Source: an uncultured Actinomycetes bacterium (lineage in GTDB: Bacteria > Actinomycetota > Coriobacteriia > Coriobacteriales > Atopobiaceae). From it: a stretch of DNA of 64,000 bases. Below the pieces are notes generated by a model. That model did no database searches. It was not told the DNA's origin and saw only the letters and a list, made by a program, of their open reading frames with translations. Shown in pieces: positions 61,986 through 64,000 of the stretch. The translations under genes and the position numbers were made by a program. How positions within the stretch are numbered: the stretch's first letter is position 1; every line of letters begins with the position of its first letter. The stretch covers positions 124,001-188,000 of the forward strand of contig OMWB01000003.1 of the NCBI GenBank assembly GCA_900314645.1. The letters run 5' to 3'.

Positions 61986-62644
61986 TGGCACGCCATCAGA
62001 TCGTGGTAGTGGACTACCACAAGGGAAACCTGCTTTCCGTGGCTCGAAGCCTCTCCGCGGTGGGTGGCGACGTCATCGTCTCGGATGACCCGCGCGACAT
62101 TCGCGAAGCGGGCGGCATCATCCTGCCTGGTGTGGGTAGCTTTGAGGATGCCATGGCCTACATGCGTCCCACCTGCCAGGCTGACGCGATTGTCCGCTCG
62201 GTCAGGAGCGGCGTGCCGTTCCTGGGCATCTGCCTTGGCTTGCAGCTGCTCTACGACCGGGGCAGCGAGCGCAACGGCGACATCAGCTGGGGAGGGGAAT
62301 GGGTCCCTGGCCTGGGCATCCTCTCTGGCTCGGTCACCAAGCTTGATGCGGGGCGCCTCAAGGTCCCGCACGTGGGCTGGGACCAGGTGCACCTCACGGA
62401 CGTCGGCCGCCAGTGCCCGCTCTTTGTTGACGTGGCCGAGGGTGCCAACGTGTACTTCACGCACTCGTACGCGCTTTCCACTGACATTGATGACAAGACC
62501 ATCGTCACGCGCACGCACTACACCCGCACCTTTGCCTCGGCAGTCTGGCAGGACAACGTGTACGGTGTACAGTTCCATCCGGAGAAGTCCTCCACCACGG
62601 GCCTGACCATCCTGCGCAACTTTGTCCGCGTGGTGAGGGGCTAA
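61985..62644 (+). CDS. hisH: Imidazole glycerol phosphate synthase, glutamine amidotransferase subunit
   Basis: A 219-residue class I glutaminase that feeds ammonia to HisF. The catalytic triad is Cys83 (LGICLGLQLLY), His198 and Glu200 (QFHPEKSS). It overlaps hisB by one base (TAATG). hisF and hisI are not in the window and are probably downstream. Confidence 0.96.
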   Translation: MARHQIVVVDYHKGNLLSVARSLSAVGGDVIVSDDPRDIREAGGIILPGVGSFEDAMAYMRPTCQADAIVRSVRSGVPFLGICLGLQLLYDRGSERNGDISWGGEWVPGLGILSGSVTKLDAGRLKVPHVGWDQVHLTDVGRQCPLFVDVAEGANVYFTHSYALSTDIDDKTIVTRTHYTRTFASAVWQDNVYGVQFHPEKSSTTGLTILRNFVRVVRG

Positions 62645-62645
62645 C

Positions 62646-63407
62646 ATGATTCTCTTTCCCGCTATCGACCTCATTGCGGGACAGGTGGTACGCCTGCGCC
62701 AGGGTGACCGCTCCCAGATGGACGTCTATGCGACGGACCCCGTGGCCGTTGCGCGTGACTTTGCCGCCCGTGGGGCGCGGTGGATTCATGTGGTGGACCT
62801 GTCGGCCACGTTTGGCGAGGGCGAGGACGCCCTGAGCAAGAACGCTGCCGCCATTCGCGGCATCTGTCAGGTGGAGGGCATCAGCGTCGATACCGGTGGC
62901 GGCGTGCGCGACATGGCCGCCATCGAGCGGTTGGCCGAGGCTGGTGCCAAGCGCATCGCTCTTGGCACGGCGCTCGTGCGCGACCCTGGCTTTGCCCGCG
63001 AGGCCGCCAAACGCTACGGTGACCTCTTGGTTGCCGATGTGGCTGCCAAGGGAGGGCAGGTGCGCGTCAACGGTTGGCGCGAAGGCGAGGCCCTTGCGGC
63101 CGACGAGCTGGTTGCCCGCCTTTCGGCCTTGGGGTATCGCCACCTCGTGTTCACTGACGTCGCGCGTGATGGCATGCAGACGGGCATCGATGCCGATGCC
63201 TATCGTCATATCGCGGAGGTCGCGGGGTTCCCTGTGGTGGCCTCTGGTGGCATTGCGACGCTTGATGACGTGCGGCTCTTGGCTGCGCTTGGCCCAGACG
63301 TCATCGAGGGTGCCATTACGGGAAGGGCCCTCTATGAGGGGAGCCTTGACCTCGGCGAGGCCCTCGCGGTTGCCCATGCGGGGGAGGCAGCAGATGCCCG
63401 GGCTTGA
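62646..63407 (+). CDS. hisA: ProFAR isomerase (phosphoribosylformimino-5-aminoimidazole carboxamide ribotide isomerase)
   Basis: A 253-residue (beta/alpha)8 barrel enzyme, the fourth step of histidine synthesis. The N-terminal PAIDLIAGQVVRLRQGD with Asp8, the GGGVRDMAAIERL phosphate loop and TDVARDGMQTGID are visible. It starts one base after hisH. Confidence 0.96.
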   Translation: MILFPAIDLIAGQVVRLRQGDRSQMDVYATDPVAVARDFAARGARWIHVVDLSATFGEGEDALSKNAAAIRGICQVEGISVDTGGGVRDMAAIERLAEAGAKRIALGTALVRDPGFAREAAKRYGDLLVADVAAKGGQVRVNGWREGEALAADELVARLSALGYRHLVFTDVARDGMQTGIDADAYRHIAEVAGFPVVASGGIATLDDVRLLAALGPDVIEGAITGRALYEGSLDLGEALAVAHAGEAADARA

Positions 63408-64000
63408 TGGGTTTGAGACACTCCGGGCCAATCTGGCAGAGCGCACCGGCACCGAAGCGTCGGACTGGTATCCAACCTTCCGTACCCGGCACGCCATGCA
63501 GGCGGTGTTCGAGGCCCTGCGCGCCCATCGCGGCGCGGGCGAGGTGGTGACGCAGCTTTTCACGTGCTGCACGGCGGTGGACCCTATCATCGCTGCTGGC
63601 ATGACGCCACGCTATGGCGACATCGATGCCGACACGCTCGCCCTTGATGCGCGCGCACTTCCGCTCTCTGAGGCGTCGCGCGCCGTGATGCTGCAGCACA
63701 CTTTCGGCCTCTTTGATCAGGCTGCCGACCAGGCGTTGATTGACGCCGCTCATGCTGCGGGCGTCCTTGCGTTGGAAGATAGCGCCCACTGCGCGTGCCA
63801 CCTTTCGCGTGGCGCGGACGGCACTCCGCTGGCAGACGTCTCCTTCCATTCGTTTGGCGTGCAGAAGATGGCCTCTTCCGATTTTGGTGCCGCCACCTGG
63901 ATCAACCCCCACATGGAGGATCAAGGCCTGTACCAGGCACTTGTTGATGCCTTGACCACCTTGCCCGCCTTCGACAGGCGCCTCGATCGCGCGGCGCGCG
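63394..64000 (+). CDS. DegT/DnrJ/EryC1-type PLP aminotransferase, cut by window end
   Basis: A 202-codon frame open to the window end, overlapping hisA by 14 bases; the start ATG follows GGGGGAGG. It resembles DegT/DnrJ/EryC1/StrS aminotransferases: TFGLFDQAADQALIDAAHAAG, ALEDSAHC, and the PLP lysine Lys158 in FHSFGVQKM. These enzymes usually act on sugar nucleotides or related ketoses, so it does not obviously belong to histidine synthesis even though it is in the operon. It may be a side gene or have been recruited. Confidence 0.8.
   Translation, partial: MPGLDGFETLRANLAERTGTEASDWYPTFRTRHAMQAVFEALRAHRGAGEVVTQLFTCCTAVDPIIAAGMTPRYGDIDADTLALDARALPLSEASRAVMLQHTFGLFDQAADQALIDAAHAAGVLALEDSAHCACHLSRGADGTPLADVSFHSFGVQKMASSDFGAATWINPHMEDQGLYQALVDALTTLPAFDRRLDRAAR

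Overview
The window is about 60% or more G+C, densely packed, and looks like chromosome of an actinobacterium of the class Coriobacteriia (Olsenella / Atopobium / Collinsella group). This assignment is an inference from gene content and protein flavour: a four-S1-domain rpsA of actinobacterial type, Tat-like 'RR' lipoprotein signals, a split transketolase, and a large 'ELCGTY' hypothetical protein of a kind I associate with Coriobacteriia. I see no rRNA, tRNA, insertion sequence, prophage or true CRISPR array.

Layout. (1) 0.1-11.4 kb, minus strand: a nucleoside salvage block with deoB, deoD, a BmpA-type nucleoside-binding lipoprotein, its ABC transporter (one ATPase, two permeases), a hypothetical protein with a nuclease-like C-terminus, then cdd, deoA and a histidine-phosphatase-like protein. 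Between cdd and the hypothetical gene lies an array of seven degenerate hairpins at a 52-53 bp period. (2) 11.5-13.4 kb, plus: a pseudouridine kinase / glycosidase pair, divergent from deoB. (3) 13.6-15.6 kb: rpsA with a hairpin-rich leader, then pcp. (4) 15.7-23.3 kb: a dipeptide/oligopeptide ABC system (binding protein, two permeases, two ATPases) and a second binding protein convergent to it. (5) 23.7-27.3 kb: pepT, an M42 aminopeptidase, coaE and a lytic transglycosylase. (6) 27.4-36.4 kb: a TPR membrane protein, uvrB, a YdjM-like membrane protein, an RpiB-like isomerase and a membrane-anchored clostripain-type protease. (7) 36.5-45.1 kb: YaiI, split transketolase, a TerD-like protein, two flavoproteins and an Mrp ATPase. 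(8) 45.2-48.8 kb: a 42-bp perfect inverted repeat, a double-GNAT protein, and a lower-GC XhoI/PaeR7I-like restriction-modification pair. (9) 49-57.1 kb: uvrA behind a LexA-like box, a three-domain cell-envelope fusion protein (acyltransferase, CapA-like, SGNH hydrolase), ybaK and murJ. (10) 57.2-64 kb: a histidine operon starting with a HisZ-HisG fusion, then hisD-C-B-H-A and a DegT-type aminotransferase cut by the window end.

How the parts fit: imported nucleosides and pseudouridine are cleaved to bases and pentose phosphates, which deoB, the RpiB-like protein and transketolase could feed into central metabolism. The peptide transporter with pyroglutamyl-peptidase, PepT and M42 peptidase suggests growth on peptides, although the histidine pathway is also encoded. 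The most unusual items are the seven-hairpin array next to a nuclease-like gene, the long perfect inverted repeats at 39.0 and 45.2 kb, the acyltransferase-CapA-SGNH fusion, the HisZ-HisG fusion, and a histidine phosphatase lacking its second catalytic histidine.
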